Positions 5,640 through 6,076 of a stretch of 6,076 bases of DNA are shown here, piece by piece; position 1 is the stretch's first letter; each line of letters opens with the position of its first letter. This DNA is from an uncultured bacterium (lineage in GTDB: Bacteria; Fidelibacterota; Marinisomatia; Marinisomatales; UBA1611), in the NCBI GenBank assembly GCA_938092125.1, contig CALKMQ010000198.1, positions 1 to 6,076 of the forward strand, given 5' to 3'. A program made the position numbers and the translations under genes. The notes beneath the pieces were generated by a model. It was given only the letters and a program-made list of their open reading frames with translations. It made no database searches and had not been told where the DNA came from.

Positions 5640-6076
5640 ATGAACTATAAAAAATTTATTTTTACTACTCTTTTCATTGCGGCACAAATCATATTTGCCC
5701 AAACATTCAAACTTGATGGCCAAATTTTAGACGCATCAAATAAATCTGCTTTGCCTTTTGCAAATATTACGCTAGAAGGGACCGCGTTAGGATCCGCATC
5801 AGATGCTGACGGAAGATTTAGCATCGAAAAAATCAACGCGGGTACTTACACTATCATAGCCTCATATATGGGGTATTCAACATATAAAAACCCAGTTACG
5901 ATACCGAATGAAGATGGTTCCATTACAATTTTATTAGAACCTGAAGCAATAAAGCTCGATGAATATGTCGTTACGGCATCAAGAAGGCGAGAAAGAGTCG
6001 AAGATGCGCCTGCAGCAATTTCTATTATTTCAAAAAAAGAAATAAGAAGAGAGAGTAATACAAATTTAGGAGATTA
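5640..6076 (+). CDS. TonB-dependent outer-membrane receptor, N-terminal part (cut by window edge)
   Basis: The 145 visible codons begin with a signal peptide (YKK, hydrophobic core at 6-19, likely cut after A20). Residues 24-101 form a CarboxypepD_reg-like beta-sandwich: the LDGQILDASNKSALPFANITLEG opening pattern at 25-47, SDADGRFSI at 54-62, AGTYTI at 67-72 and YMGY at 76-79. A TonB-box-like stretch at 107-114 (DEYVVTAS) and the start of the plug domain (DAPAAISIISKKEI, 122-135) follow. Such receptors import large or scarce ligands (peptides, glycans, chelated metals, cofactors) across the outer membrane using TonB energy; the substrate cannot be told from this part. A further 500-900 residues of plug and barrel are expected past the right edge. 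The ATG lies 7 nt after the terminator T tract, with no Shine-Dalgarno sequence. In-frame codons extend upstream only to a TAA inside the terminator A run, so no better start exists. Confidence 0.92.
   Translation, partial: MNYKKFIFTTLFIAAQIIFAQTFKLDGQILDASNKSALPFANITLEGTALGSASDADGRFSIEKINAGTYTIIASYMGYSTYKNPVTIPNEDGSITILLEPEAIKLDEYVVTASRRRERVEDAPAAISIISKKEIRRESNTNLGD

Noticed and set aside
5645..5836. 63-codon minus-strand ORF over the receptor start
   Set aside because: Antisense to the signal peptide and regulatory-like domain of the receptor, whose motifs are clear on the plus strand.

Overview
The window suggests an AT-rich, Gram-negative bacterium of the Fibrobacterota-Chlorobiota-Bacteroidota (FCB) side of the tree. 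Three things point there: a secreted protein ending in a FlgD-like/type IX (Por) sorting tail with the NYPNPFNP motif, a TonB-dependent receptor that begins with a carboxypeptidase-regulatory-like domain, and an ETF electron-transfer cluster. A marine Marinimicrobia (SAR406)-like organism would fit the AT-rich, Asp/Gly-rich style, but this is inference. Ignavibacteria- or Calditrichota-like relatives cannot be excluded.

Left half (1-3387, minus strand): transcription runs etfB, etfA, then a long membrane Fe-S oxidoreductase that leaves the window at its left edge. EtfB and EtfA form the soluble FAD/AMP electron carrier that collects electrons from acyl-CoA dehydrogenases. The third protein has five predicted membrane helices with candidate haem histidines, then two [4Fe-4S] motifs and the start of an HdrD-like CCG region. 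This is the architecture of the ETF:(methyl)menaquinone oxidoreductases. Together the three genes make a route from fatty-acid or amino-acid oxidation to the quinone pool.

Middle (3388-3665): a divergent intergenic region. It holds a 20-bp AT-rich palindrome in front of etfB, a perfect TATAAT directly before the etfB ATG, a possible 33-residue single-helix membrane protein on the plus strand (3461-3562), and a perfect 15-bp palindrome before the next gene.

Right half (3666-6076, plus strand): a 633-residue secreted acidic protein of unknown function with a C-terminal sorting domain and a very strong Shine-Dalgarno sequence. A textbook intrinsic terminator follows. Only 7 nt after its T tract the start of a TonB-dependent receptor appears, cut by the right edge. 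The secreted protein and receptor may work together in nutrient capture, but only their adjacency supports this.

I see no mobile element, CRISPR array, tRNA or rRNA. No clearly new multi-gene system is visible. The most unusual items are the secreted protein with its operator-like palindrome, the small membrane ORF, and the terminator set against the receptor start.
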